Part shown: positions 39,370-52,330 of the stretch, piece after piece
Layout: each line of letters starts with the position of its first letter
How positions within the stretch are numbered: the stretch's first letter is position 1
NCBI RefSeq assembly: GCF_023973825.1
Contig: NC_090116.1
Span: 124,001 to 188,000, forward strand
Direction of reading: 5' to 3'
Origin: Plasmodium brasilianum
Taxonomy: Eukaryota > Apicomplexa > Aconoidasida > Haemosporida > Plasmodiidae
DNA length: 64,000 nt
Program-made: the position numbers and the translations under genes
The notes under the pieces: model-generated
What the model was told of the DNA's origin: nothing
Databases searched by the model: none
The model's input: the letters and a program-made list of their open reading frames with translations, nothing else

Positions 39370-41730
39370 TTTTAAGAATTCTAAAAGAAACAGAAAAAAT
39401 TTAAATACTATTTTTCAAAAGCCTCATATATATTATGCCAAGTAGCATTATTACATTTTATCGATTTTTATAACTAAATTAACAAAACAATCTATTAATA
39501 CACATAGAAAATATATTAATATAAATAAATCTCTTCAAATAATTTATTTACAGCTTGCCTAGTAGCAATTATTATATAATAATTATATTTTTTTAAATTT
39601 CTTTTTAAATCCTGTTCAATATATATTATATTAATAATATTTTTATATAGAAATATTACTGTAATATTTTTATTTATATAATTTTTCCGCTTTTTACTTT
39701 TGAATATAAGTTATAGTTAACATTTGTTCAAGCTAAAAAGTCTTAAATTTTGAGCAGAATACAATAAAAAAAAAATTGTATTTTCGGTTTAATTTTATCG
39801 AAAAAAGTATAAGACAAAATATTCTAATTTCACAGATTATTTTTAATCTACAAAATAAATTCGATATGATTATACAGACAAATAAATTATTTTTTTCTAA
39901 AATTTTTACTTTTATCCTATTAAAATGGATATACCAATGGGCGCATGAGGTAGGATAATTATTATATTCAATAATTTTTTATACATTTTTGTGTAATCTT
40001 TCATTTTCATCTTAAAATGTATATTTTATTAATATTCAATTAGGGACATTTTTTTAAATATTAAATATTTACCCTCCTGTTTAGGCAAATATATCAGGAA
40101 TATCATGGAATAATATAAACAATCTAAATAATGCACCAAGTATAAGGTTAAGAAGGTTACTGTATTCAGAAAAAGATATATATTACCAAAAACGATACAA
40201 TTCCTTAAAAAAAAATGCAATGAAAATAGTAAACGAAGATGAATATAATTTCGGAAATAAATTAAATTCGTTACTAGAAAATATTAATTTACCAAAAAAT
40301 TTTAAAACATTATTATATGATGAAAAAGTTCCCATATCATCTGATTTGTTTGTATATAATGTCGGTGTTAAATATTTCAATGATTCATTAAATTATGATA
40401 ATTATAAAACAGAATCTGGAGAATTAAAAAAAGAATCGTTTCAAATGAAAAAACATAAAACAGGAAAAAAAACGTTCTTATCAAGGATGTTTAAATTATT
40501 GAAGAAATTAGATACAAAATATGAAAAAGAAGTAATAAAACTATTGAGTCTTCACTTTAATACGAACAATCAAAATGAAGGTAAATCTGAAGGAAGTATT
40601 ATTAAAAACTTACTTATGGTTTTTGCTCCACTTTATATAGCCAAAGCTATGATAATTTTGTTTAGCATAAATAACTATACTAATGCTGCATTAACGGCAA
40701 TTACACTGTTATTTATCTCGTTATTTTATATTTCCTTTAAATTTTTGAAAAATATTAAAAAAAGTAATAAAGCAAGTTAAAGAGGGTTTATAAAAGTTCA
40801 AAACTCTTGTGGTCATGCTGGAAAAAAATTCTTGTAAGTATCTAACATTATTTTACTTACATTAATATACATAATATTTTAAGCATTTAAGGGTTCATAA
40901 AAGCTTCTGTTATATATGTGATATATGAATTATATAGTATTGAAGTTATATTAAAGAAAAATTCATATAATGTCATTCATATATCGTGTAGTGTAAATGA
41001 GTTACATACCTATTTTGTTTATATTTATATAATTAACTTTGCACTACTGCTGTAAGAAAATGTAAACTTATTTATTCCTTTTTTTTTTTTTTTTTTTGTA
41101 TTTTTTAATTATTTATGTTGGAAAATCGGCTAATATATCTTTGTTTTAATTATTTTCCCGAAGTTTTATTTCTTCTTTTTTTTTTTATTGAATTTGTAAT
41201 TTATTGTTTTAATGCTTATTATATTATGTGCTTTTCAACATAAATTTGAATATATAAAGATATAATATTATCAAGTTTTTTTATTATCCTTCTTATGTAA
41301 ATTCATTTATTTGTATTCGCATACATGTGCATTACATGTTAATTAGGATAGTTGTACTCAGAAAAACACCATACTAGACATTAATGTGTTTTAATTAAAT
41401 ATAAGAATTAATTTAACAAGAATTTTTTACTTAATAAAAAGCTTGTTTATGAGGTAAATTTTAATTTTTTAAGATGAACTATTTGATTGCGAGGCAAATA
41501 AACGTAATAAAAAATTACTTTTATGTTATGAATAAAAACATTTCATGTTCATTTGTTCATTGTCCATATTTAAATGAATTAATTATTTTATTATATTTTA
41601 TTTTTATCTTTTATATCATGACATTTATGTAATAATTTTTCATGTTATTTATTTTTTCAACTTTTATTGTCTAAGCTCCTTCTTTTCTTTATATTCCACA
41701 CAAATATATAATATTAATGTAAAATAAAAT
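39370..41730 (+). repeat. Exported-protein cassette, copy 2 (live gene with flanks)
   Basis: This is the partner of the cassette at 11040-13300, with matching 5' flank, gene and 3' flank in the same order and orientation. Here the gene is intact. Confidence 0.7.
39866..40780 (+). CDS. Plasmodium exported protein, unknown function (two exons)
   Basis: Exon 1 is 39866-39949 (28 codons, MIIQTNKLFFSKIFTFILLK then WIYQWAHE), a hydrophobic signal-like segment. The intron 39950-40084 runs from GTAGGA to CTGTTTAG and is phase 0. Exon 2 (40085-40780) opens ANISGISWNNINNLNN and reaches RLRRLLYSEKD, where R52-L-L54-Y-S-E57 is a relaxed RxLxxE export motif. The 259-residue product has a lysine-rich middle with SRMFKLLKKLDTKYEKEVIK, two hydrophobic helices at about 204-223 (LLMVFAPLYIAKAMIILF) and 229-249, and a short basic tail. 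The start is the only ATG in the exon-1 frame; the open frame extends upstream without another. This plan predicts secretion, cleavage at the export motif and membrane insertion in the red cell. No function is known. It is the live paralogue of the pseudogene at 11564-12377. Confidence 0.87.
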
Positions 41731-44018
41731 TAATTTGATACTGTATATATATTTTACACCTACCTTAATTTGCATATTATTCTTATTAAAATTAGGCAAT
41801 TCTGAAGTTGCATATACATTAAGAAATTGTATCTCAGTCTTCTCTAATAGATTAATTACTAAAAATATAAGATGTGAAACAAAATGTTATATCTTTTTAT
41901 ACTATTTATGTTATCGGACCTTCCAGATAGAGAAATAAACATGTATATTTTTACAAATGTAATTTCTTTTTTATAAGTTCTTATTAATAATAGTTAATTT
42001 CATTTGTACAAAAAATCTAACGTTGGATAAAAAAACTAATAATGAATAATTTTTGTAAGGTAATAATAAAACAGCAGATGTGTAATTCTTCGTAATGTAA
42101 ATTCACAATATCAGTGTATCTCCCATATAGATATGTTAATCTTCCCTTTGAAATACAGCATACGTATGATGATTAATCATTAAATTGAACTATATCTGAA
42201 TTAATAAATAAAAACTAGGCATTCAATTTTATGAATCATAACTTGTATGCTATATCACATACAATTTAAAAGTAATATGTATTAATTATTATGATATCGT
42301 TAATTATTTATGTGTTTAAAACACTTAACCCTTTTGAATGTAACAAATGAATTGGAAAATTCCCAGCCATATTTAATAATTATTTTGTTATATGAAAAAA
42401 TTTTATATTACTAAGAATTCTTTTTTTATATCATACATAAATATTCATATTTTTGTACGTAATTTTGTGAAATGGAAATCTCTACATGCTTTGCTGTGCC
42501 TATGAGCTAGCTATTCTTTTGTATATTGTACTAAATTTTTACAACCCTTGATGCTCATTTGTATAATAGTGCGTACGAAATTATATTTTATATTTCGTTA
42601 TTTATAGCATTTTATTTGTTATATATATGTTCAGGAATATTTTTAAATCTTTTATGTATTATTTATTCGTAATGTCTAATGAAGTCGTTAAAAATAGATC
42701 TTTCTGTATATACTATATTGTATGATGTACCCTACAAAATTAAATATAAAAGTATTGAACATAAAAATTTAAATAAAAGAACATATAAAAAAAGGAAAAT
42801 GAATTTAAAAAAAAAAAAAAAAAAATTTTATTTAACTTTTATAAAACAGTACATATACACAATTATACTTTCTTTTGGTTTCTTTTTTTTTTTCATGTTT
42901 TTTATAAAAATTGTAACGTATGTGTCATTATAACTTTTTGCTTGTAATCAATTTTTGTTAAACTATCTTATAAATTTTATAAGAGTTTATTATAATTAAC
43001 TGTATTTACGATATATAATGAAGAATAAAATTAGCTTAATGATGATATATATTATGGACCTATTAAATATATAAAATTACTCTTCATATGTACATAATTT
43101 CTTTACTCAAATATTTTATGTGCTTAATTATATTGTTTAAAATATTGGACAAATTTACAATAAAATATGTTTTGTTGAACATACTAAGAAATATTTAATT
43201 ATCTAAATATCTATTCATAAATTTGTAGTTAAATTCTCCTTTATTCATAAGTGTAACCTCTAGGATAAAAGCATATTAAAATGTGTTTAGTTAATAATAA
43301 AATTATGCACGTTAAACATTAGTTAATTTTTATGTATGATTATTTTGCTTTTTATTATTAAGCGCTTCTGTTTCCCTTTATAAAATATATTTTTAATGTT
43401 ACATTTCATTCATTCAGCAATACAATTTAAGTTATCTAATCACTAATTAATAATCGTAATTTATAATAATATTTAAACTGTTTTTCATAAAAATTTTCAT
43501 CATATTATAATTGTCCTCATTATGTTTATTCCTCTTGTACATGAATAAGTTATACTATATAATAATATTTATACATGACCTAAGTATTTTTATACGTTTA
43601 TGTCATATATTAGAAGCATTATATCATTTATGAAATTTGTTTATATATTTTCTAAGTGTAAAATATATGAATAAGATGTACGCTTTCAAGCGGTTCCATT
43701 TAATATAAACTTTTCACATATTGCATAGAAGAAACTAACAATTACAAATGTACTCGTAAACTAGAATTATCAATTATATATAGTAAAAATATATGAGCCA
43801 ATAAGGGATATAATAAAGTATTTATTGTTGTATTGTGATAAATTCAGAGGGTATGCTTTTACGTGCTATAAATAATTTATGAATTAAATTAATTTTTTCC
43901 TTATTAAGAATTAAAACTTTATAATATTAGAGTATGTGTTTTTTGCTCTCCGAAATTATAAAGTTATGATAAATGAGCAAGTTTACAGACTTAATTATTA
44001 ATATTCGTATTTCCTTTA
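41731..44018. other. AT-rich intergenic stretch
   Basis: No gene is supportable. An 84-codon frame from an ATG at 42679 to 42933 encodes a lysine-rich stretch followed by a phenylalanine-rich hydrophobic run generated largely by homopolymers; it lacks a signal exon or family motif. A 67-codon frame at 41735-41938 starts at a non-ATG codon. Both are left uncalled. Confidence 0.4.
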
Positions 44019-44171
44019 TTAGCAACGACATCTTAGCATGTTACATATTACTTTGCTTATAATAGCAACTAAGCATTCACTGTTTAGCACTAGAAGAAAA
44101 TTACTTATTGCTCCCACAATTTGATCGTACAAGGTAAAACAATCAATCTCGATATAATTATTAATTATCAT
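44019..44171 (-). other. Short cysteine-containing open frame, unknown
   Basis: From an ATG at 44171 this minus-strand frame runs 50 codons to TAA and reads MIINNYIEIDCFTLYDQIVG, then AISNFLLVLNSECLVAIISK, then VICNMLRCRC. Five cysteines and few N/K are unusual for a chance frame in this DNA. There is no splice evidence, no homologue that I recognise, and no partner gene. It may be a decayed exon. Confidence 0.2.
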
Positions 44172-44835
44172 GAATTAACGTGATTTGTTATTTTTAAATA
44201 TTCACGCCAATTGGAAATATATGCATAATGAAGTTAATAGGATTATACGTTATAAATTAAATAAGATTTCTCTTTAATTAATTAATACAAGGGAAAAAAG
44301 CAAAAAAAAAAAATGTTATAATATAATTATTCCACTTATATATATATCATTGGAATAAAGTACATTCGCATCGTTTTACCAAGCATGAAAATAAGACACA
44401 TTTATTTTTAATTTAAATCTAAAATTACATATTTTTAATTTCACCCACAAATAATCATTTAATACTAAAATAAAAAGAATCATTTTTTAATTAAAATATT
44501 AATTATCACACTTTTATAAAATGATATCTAATTTTCTTATATACGTTAATATTAATACATATATTTTCCAAAACTATCTAGTTAAATACAAAAATATACA
44601 CATGCATCCATAAAACCGTGTTAAGCTTAAACAATACTTTTAAAATACATGTTTAAAAACAATTTAAGATTTATATGAAAAAAATATATATAGAGAAGAG
44701 TACATTTTTATTGTTCTGATCAAACAGGCGAAATACTTGAAGGTAGATTTATGAAATGTAAGCAATGGGATATAAGTTTGTTATTTATGCGTATAACTTA
44801 GGATATTACAAATCTTGCTTATTTTAAGCAACTTA

Positions 44836-45699
44836 TCAAGGGAAAGAAGCACATGTTTTAGTATTCCTTTTCCATTTTAAACGTATTAACTTTACATATT
44901 CTTGAACTTTATTTAAGACATAAATAATCGTTGGTATAAAAATAAACGTTAATATATATAATGATACAAATATTAGAGTAAACAATATCCAAATATATGA
45001 TATTTCAGAGAAAATTTCTTTAGAGTTTTACATTATTAAAAAATATTGTATTCCAAGATATGTAATGAAGCTAGGTAAAACAAAAAGTATATCTTCCTTT
45101 TATGGTATACTTTTCCCTAAAAACGTAACTTCAGCATTTGTAATATTTTTAAAATTATTTATGTAATTTACTTTGTCAAACATTTTTTTTTTTTTAAATA
45201 TGAATCTCTTCCTGTGTATGCACAAGATTTACTTACCCTAAGTTATTCATGTCTCCCTGCATTATTTTATGAACATTCATTTGGTTCTTTATTTTTTCCT
45301 TTGGTTTTTTTTTCATTATTAGATCAATCTTTTTTTCATACTCTCCTTTATTTGACATCTTTTTTTTTAACCTTACAATACCTTTACCTTTTTCCTGCTT
45401 ACTGCATGTTATTAAATGAAAATTTCTTGTACCAAACTTATTATCTACATTGTATTTCTTCTCCAACATTTATTATAGGTTCAATAAAAAAACATAAATA
45501 TTTAAAACTTATTATAAATTTAGATTTTTGCGCTAAAAATAAATGTTACTTTTAAAAATAGGACTTTAAGCAATAGAGAAAAAAAAAATTTTCTTAAATG
45601 TTACTATTAGACCACTTTATTTTATTGGTGATATATCCAAATTAAAAAGATAAATGTATAATTTCTAAAAAAAGTGAGTAATAAAAACTTTTCCTTCAT
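44836..45699 (-). pseudogene. fam-m-like pseudogene
   Basis: Decayed exon 1 starts at an ATG at 45699 and reads MKEKFLLLTFFRNYTFIFLI, then WIYHQ and a TAA, the fam-l/fam-m signal exon with its usual WI(C/Y)H ending. The exon-2 acceptor is lost: at the expected TTTTTAG the strand reads TTTTTTATTGAAC. Exon 2 then matches the fam-m plan: LEKKYNVDNKFGTRNFHLIT, then RLKKKMSNKGEYEKKID, then after a stop and slip KKMFDKVNYINNFKNITN, a first hydrophobic block (LFVLPSFITYLGIQYFLIM) ended by a stop, a second (ILTFIFIPTIIYVL), and a basic tail VQEYVKLIRLKWKRN, ending TGA at 44836-44838. Order, spacing and the total of about 240 codons fit fam-m. The export arginine-leucine motif has degraded to FHLIT. 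At least three stops and two slips make it a pseudogene. Confidence 0.7.
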
Positions 45700-46184
45700 A
45701 GAATATTTCTCCAATGATACGTTTTCACCAACTATATTATTAACTATAATCTTAATATTTCAATGACTAAACTGTTGAATGAGCTATTATTATTCTTATT
45801 TTTCTATTATTTTCATGTATTTCTTAAAAAGTTTTAAATACTACACATAATAAATATATATATATATATATAAACATAATGCCCAGTGAATTGTAGAAAA
45901 TTAAAAAAGTAAAAACTTTTTTTCAAATATTACATGTTAATTATTGATGAAAAATGGACTCTAATTACACAAAATTAATTATAATTCACTGATATATATT
46001 CAAAATATATAAATTAATCGTACATCAGATAAGGGTATAAAACATTTTGTAATTGACTGCTTAACCATAGGAAAGAAAAAAATGGTGTATATTCATATAA
46101 CTAGTACATATACATATTCAATGTATGTGTCTTTCTTCTATTCTGTACCGTTGTTACCATTGTTATATGCATCTATATACAATA

Positions 46185-47120
46185 CTTAAAATCAAATATT
46201 AAAATATCTTGGGTATTTGGAAAATATGAATAATATTGTTAAATTATTTTAAAAAAGAAATAGCTTAAATCTGCTTAATAAGATATTTACGGATGGAATA
46301 ATGAACATTATATTTTATCTTTCTTTAAACTTATACCAGATAAAAATGAAATATTTATACTTACGTAAAATGGAAATTATCATTATTTCATAATATATTA
46401 GTAGTATTTATAAATTTGACAATTATAGAAGGAAAAAAATAATTATACTAGAGTTTATAATTATATTTCATGTTTATATTTTGGGGGTTTTCTATTATTA
46501 ATCTATTGGATGTAAATTTTTCCTTTTTTCAATTTTTATAGTAATGTTATAGTAGGAAACAAAACTTCAGTTATTGTATTGTAAATGAGCACACACATTA
46601 TTAATAATATTTCGGGAATTTTATATATTATGTGGGCTAATTATTTTTTTACTATTTTTAGAAACTATTTATGAAGCTATACTGATATTTAAAGTATAAA
46701 CGATGACATACTTATTCAAGTTGTATTTTTGTTACATTTATATTATTTTTAGTACATTACCTAGTTTATTTCTTTTCTACCTTAGTATATAATTTATACA
46801 TGTTACATGAAAAAAATAATGAGTAGTCCTATTTCTATATATATATCTATATCTATATATATATATATATATATATATTACTTAATGATATGTCTTGTTC
46901 ATATAATATGGGTATCACTTTGACAAAAAGTATAGTGGAAATGCACACAAACTTATGGTTAAAATTGGGAAACCATGAATATTACATAATCCTTCATATA
47001 TGTTATCTTAAAACCTTTTATAACATTATGGAACAACTTTTTAAAATAAAATATATTTTCCAATAATAATTTAAAACAACATTATTAATAAGAATAACAG
47101 TAGAAATTATTTTTTATAGT
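46185..47120. repeat. Orphan copy of the STP1 3' flank (copy D)
   Basis: This segment lines up with the STP1 3' flank of copy C: ATACTTAAAATCAAATATTA (46181) with GATACTTAAAATTAAAACTT (36750), the following TATTTGGAAAATATGAATAA with TACTTGAAAAACATGATTAT, and ACATAATCCTTCATATATG-AACTTTTTAAAATAAA (46984-47048) with 37545-37612. It has the same TATATC plus TA microsatellite as copy A. No STP1 coding remnant lies upstream; the fam-m-like pseudogene does. Confidence 0.5.
46854..46878. repeat. TA microsatellite, 25 bases, with TATATC lead-in
   Basis: A pure TA tract preceded by TATATCTATATC, the same compound as at 7709-7780. Confidence 0.9.
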
Positions 47121-49239
47121 TAGATATGCTTGAATACATGTGAATTTTTCTGATATATATACTTCTTCCATTATAGATCAATCTCACATTTACTTAAAGC
47201 TTAAAACGGATTAAGATTAACTAATTTTTATATTATATATAAATTAATATTAACCCTCCTTTTATATTTGGAGTTTATGAGTATACGAAATATGTTATGT
47301 TGTTACCAAGATGAGTTATGTTCTGTTAAGTCCAAGTTTATCTTTACTATGTAAAATTCAGACAATATGATGCTGTTATATATGTAGCAATTTTGTAGAA
47401 TTACATGAATATATATTTTGAATAAATAATCATTTTATCACTAAAAATTTTTTTCGAAAAAGCATCAATATATGAACCAAATTTATCATTTTCAGTATAT
47501 GTCAATTGTGTATGTAAATATGAAGAGACACTCTATTTATATGATAATTTAATAAATTTTATTAAAACTACAATATTTTCAAAATATATATCTGTGGTAT
47601 CCCTATGTAAATGACACTTTTACTATTTATTTTGACGAACCTTGGCAAGTTTAGATCTAATATAATATTTTATTGGGAAAAACACATTAATACCATTATG
47701 TACTTTATTATATCTCCAGTAAATATTAATATCTTAACATGAAAAACATATTTTACGAAATGAAAAGTCTAATATAACTGTTCATCATACTTTAGCATAA
47801 TGTTATTCATCTATGAATACATATACATGATATAATTAAATTTAGGAAAGCCTGATCATTTACATATAAATTAAATAAATTAGACGTGGGTTTAAATTAT
47901 TCGATCCCCTAAAAATATATATATACACAAATATATAAATTCATGAATTACAAAAATATTAATATTTGTTTCGAAAAATATAGAAAAATAGTAATATTTG
48001 AATTACCAATGAAAAAATTATAATGTAATTTTTAATACTATAAATAAACATATTATATACATTAATAGATGTAATGATTTTTTTTATGTTTATTGTTTAT
48101 CCTTTTTTCTTACTTTCTCGTTAGTAATTTTCATTTATATGTATACATTTTTACCATGGTGTTCATAATTGGACATTTGTACATGCCAAAAAAACTATCT
48201 AAACAATTAAATTAAAAAATTTTCTTTTATTGTATATATATATATATATATATATTTATATTTATTTATTTTTATAATTATATGTTCTACATATATTACA
48301 AAAATGTTTATTATAAAAAAAAAAAAATTGCGAGTAAACAAATTCATGGCTTTAATATATTTATTTTTTTCTTTTTTACACTAATATTATTAGACTTACG
48401 CAATAAACACATATATGCATATATCAAACGATTGAAATAATATTTTTTTTAATTTCAAAAAAGGAAAAATTAAAAATTAAATGCATGCTATATAATATAC
48501 TAATAAAACTAACGTCATTAAAATAATTATATTTTATTTCATTAATGTCCACTAATTATTTTAAATTAAAATATATACGATCTTTATTATGTTCAATCAT
48601 TATGTACGCAACTATACTTCAAAAGAATTGCTTATTATCATTGCATACTTTTTATAGTTTTTTCAATCTACATTAGATTAAATAATATTAAAAAACAATA
48701 TATTTAATATATAACACCTTAGAATAACTTTTAAAATGTTAACATAATCTTAATGCAGTAGTGGGTTTTAAAAAAGTTAATTTCCTAATTTAATAAATAT
48801 ATAAAATAACAACACACATTTAAGTTTTTATTACATTTAATCCACATTCTTATAAAAGCTAACTCACGAATACGTTAACTTGTACTATTTCCCTTTCTGA
48901 AATAATTTATTCTTGAACGTAATTTAATTACTATTACATAATTATTTACTTTTAATATCGATTGAATCCAGTTATTTTTACGGGTAAATATTTTTATACG
49001 GATTATTAAAGAAATTTTTTTTAATATATACGTATTTTATTTTATTTTTTTTTTTTGATACTTTATTATAGAATATATTTGATTTTACTTTAAAGAAAAT
49101 ACAGTAATTTGAATTTTAAAAATATATATAAAAGTGCAAAGGAAAGAATGGGTATATACTGTTATTAAAAATTGGAAGCTAAATGTTAATTATTTAAAAT
49201 TATATTGCGCGATTGACTTTATTTCTTTAAAGAAATACA
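47121..49239. other. AT-rich intergenic stretch
   Basis: I see no gene. A 23-base TA tract lies at 48233-48255. The last few tens of bases before 49240 match the sequence upstream of the gene at 54406 (TTGCGCGATTGACTT with TTGCACGATTAACTT), so they belong to the duplicated exported-protein unit. Confidence 0.5.
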
Positions 49240-50480
49240 ATGCAATATAAAAAACGTGTAAATATTTTTCCTTTTAATTACCGTTTGTTTATTTACAAGT
49301 TCAATATGTCCATGTAAGTACTTTAATGAGGAATATAAAAAAAAAAAAAATTAAAGTATTTCTACATTTTTAATTTATTTTATATTTTTCTTTTAAAATA
49401 AATTTTGTCCATATAGAAATAATTATGTATTTTTAAATATTGATCCCTATTATTTATTTTAAGCTAAACAATTTTGGTAATTCTTGGAATAAAAACATAA
49501 TTCCAAATAACGCACAATTGTAAGAGCTAGCAGATTATTAATGGAAAGAACAAAATATAAAAATAAAAGAGATATGCTACTATGAAAAAAAGAATAATAT
49601 ATATAAATGAATGAGATAATATTTTGAAAATAGTTTAAATACATTGATACATTTATTCAATTTTTCGAAAACATTTTCATATGTTATTGAATAACCACAA
49701 TTTTGAAAAGTATTTTGAAATATTGAACAATCATAATTTTGAGAAACTATTTAATAAATTCAATTTTTATGGTGATTTTGAAAAGTCATCTGATCCATTC
49801 AATTAGGATGTAAATTTGAAAAAAGGACTTTACACATTAAACTCATGTGACCATTTTAATTACCTCTTTGATTCTTTTAAATATTATGATCACTACAAAA
49901 AAAATTTGATGCATTAAAATATGATGTTAATTATAAAATATGGTATGGTAGAATAAAAAATGATGAATATTTTAAATTGAAAAATATGACACAAAAAAAA
50001 AAAAAAAGGAACATATTAAATACTTTTAGATGTTATGGAAGATTATGAAAAAAAAGTAAATATAGCATAAGCAAACTTTTTAATTAAAATAGATTCAAAA
50101 GTTGAATTAGAATTATTATGTTTCTTGAAATCTATTCCAAATACTAAAGATTATTTTGTTAAACATGAAAACTAATTTAAACAATTGTTATGTTTCATTA
50201 AAAGAATTGGAGTATTTTCTCCATTTATATTAACAACGTTGCTACATATGTTTTTGTGTTATCTAGTGTAATTATAGATGTTAGTTCTTTTCTGCTCCTT
50301 TCACTTTTTGTATTTACTTTATTTTTTTTATATGCTCTAATGTTTATTTGCAAAATAAGTCTTTTATTAACATAATCCCACGTGTATAAACTAATCCAAT
50401 TATTGCATGTAAGTTTAATTTTTAGAAGAGTTCTAATTTTTTTCTTCAGAACAAACAAAATCAACATACTAAAAAGTTAC
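49240..50480 (+). pseudogene. Exported protein pseudogene with NHNFEK-type repeats
   Basis: Exon 1 starts at an ATG at 49240 in a context like that of the gene at 54406; after a slip it encodes LLITVCLFTSSICP and ends at 49313 before GTAAGT. Exon 2 contains NFGNSWNKNIIPNN, close to SFGNSWNKEV in the 54.4 kb gene, then in a shifted frame ASRLLMERTKYK, where R-L-L-M-E is a canonical PEXEL. A repeat-like middle follows (about 49670-49920): NNHNFEKYFEILNNHNFEKL, FNKFNFYGDFEKSSDPFN, then FDSFKYYDHYKK and ALKYDVNYKIWYG. Next comes FKLKNMTQKKKK, comparable with FQMKKHKTGKKT in the 40 kb protein, then LIKIDSKVELELLCFLK, and a hydrophobic GVFSPFILTTLLHMFLCYLV. Stops and several slips break the frame. 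Short NFEK/DFEK repeats of this kind occur in some Plasmodium exported proteins. Confidence 0.75.
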
Positions 50481-51251
50481 TCGTATAAATGTTTAAATTC
50501 AAAAACGTTAATTTTCTTGTAATTCTACTAATAAATATTTACGAGAAAAAATATATGTAGAACTAATGTATTTATAATGTTTGAATTCATTTTTTTCTAA
50601 TTTATTATATTAATTATCTTTACATTATTTGTTATTGCAAAGTAATAATAATAACTCACTTCATAAATATTTGTTGAAATTGTTATTTCTGTTTAAAAGC
50701 TTAAGAAAAATGTTCATCATATACGATATTTTTTTATTTATTTTGTATATGTAATATTATAAAAAAACTATTATTTTATGTTTGTTTTAACTAATTCATC
50801 AAACCGCAATTTATATAATTAAATTATGTAATGCATTTTCCTTTCACAAAATATGTCGTTATTTTCCTTTTTGCATTTTTAAAAGTTGTTTTTGTTTTTA
50901 TTACCATATAATTATAATTTTTATTAAATAACATATTATTATTCAATAAATTTATATTTTAAAACTAATCTATGTATTTAGTCTCATTTATCACTATTTT
51001 AAAATTTACTACACAACTACAAATTTGTTGTGATCCTTAAATTGTAACAATGTTTCTGATCAGAATCTCAACAATACATTTTTTTTTTTTTGGATAATAC
51101 ATATATTTAGGTATTTTAATATTATTGTTTCTTAAAAATCAATTAACTTTTTTTCATAATATAATATTATATATTAATACGTAAATTTCTGTTCACATTT
51201 AAATTACATTGGCATTTAGCTTTTTCCACACAAAAGGTGACATTAAAATTG

Positions 51252-51283
<32 letters not shown>

Positions 51284-52170
51284 CAACTATAAGTTCCTGC
51301 ATTCATTAAACGAATTCATCTTTTGTGAATGGAATTATTACTAAAATTTTGCTAACATTCATACATGTACAGCATATAAGGTGTAAAGCATAATTGTTTA
51401 ACTCGGATTAGCTTAAACTTATGTTTGAATTTTTAATTATAATCTTAGAATATCAATATTATATACAATTTCCCTTTTAAAGTACATGTATGTGTTTAAT
51501 TAATAAAAAATTAATATTTATTTTTAAATAGTTCGTAGCATTTAAGAAACCCATAAACGTTTATCTTTTATTATATATTTTTAAATTGTTGCTGTTTAGT
51601 AATACATTAATAACTTACTATATATAACTTTAAATTTAATAATAATATAGATATAATGCTTTAATAACAATTATTTAATTCCGTATTTTTAATATTTAGA
51701 ATGTAAACTTTTTCTTATTGCATATACATTGTGCCATGAATCCTGAACCTCAATTCTAAATGTGAAAATATTTCCAAATAATACAGATATTCTGTTATAT
51801 GTTAATTATACATTAAAAAGTAAAATTATAGAGAAGAAAGAAAATGAGGTTTCAATGTTTTTAATATATATATAATTTTACAATCACTTAAATAATAATT
51901 CCAGAATCATGTTCAATTGTATGTTGTGTACAAAGTTCCAATTAAGCACTTTATTAGAAGTAATATTTTATTAATATAAAAATTAATATAAATAATTAGC
52001 ATAATTTTCTTTCGTAACAAAATATAACAACGAATTTAATAATTATATATTTATACACACATATTTTTTAGTAACTTTTGACATAAATATGTATGATATA
52101 TGTCGCTTTTTGTTGAATATATATTAATTTCAGATTTATTATTATATTTCAAAAATAACAAGAACAAAAC
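50481..52170. other. AT-rich intergenic stretch
   Basis: No gene is supportable. A 28-base TA tract lies at 51258-51285. Confidence 0.5.
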
Positions 52171-52330
52171 TATGGATTAAATATTAATCTTTTGGTGTTA
52201 AAAAATTAACTTAGCTTTTACCCTTATAATTTACGAACAAGGAAGCCTCATATACTTTATAGGTGATCCTCGATAAAAATTTTTCAAGTGCAGTTCCAAT
52301 TAAAAGATTATTACAAGTAATTTGAATAAT
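52171..52330 (+). pseudogene. Possible exported-protein remnant
   Basis: A possible signal-like scrap (NLAFTLIIYEQGSLIY) is followed, after a TTTATAG that could be an old acceptor, by DKNFSSAVPIKRLLQVI and a stop. The order hydrophobic, then N-rich, then RLLQ resembles the start of the exported proteins in this window. It is short and has several stops, so the call is weak. Similar TTCCAATTAA patches occur near 51936 and, less closely, 53265. Confidence 0.25.

Noticed and set aside
42679..42933. 84-codon plus-strand frame with a true ATG and a terminal hydrophobic run
   Set aside because: Much of it is poly-K and poly-F from A and T homopolymers, with no signal exon, export motif or paralogue here; kept only as a remark.
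45214..45555. 113-codon plus-strand open frame rich in F, L, Y and S
   Set aside because: It is the antisense of the fam-m-like pseudogene, whose minus-strand blocks match a known family plan in order; the plus frame starts at a non-canonical codon and matches nothing.
50225..50467. 80-codon minus-strand open frame
   Set aside because: It overlaps the hydrophobic C-terminal part of the plus-strand pseudogene at 49240-50480 and is best explained as its shadow.
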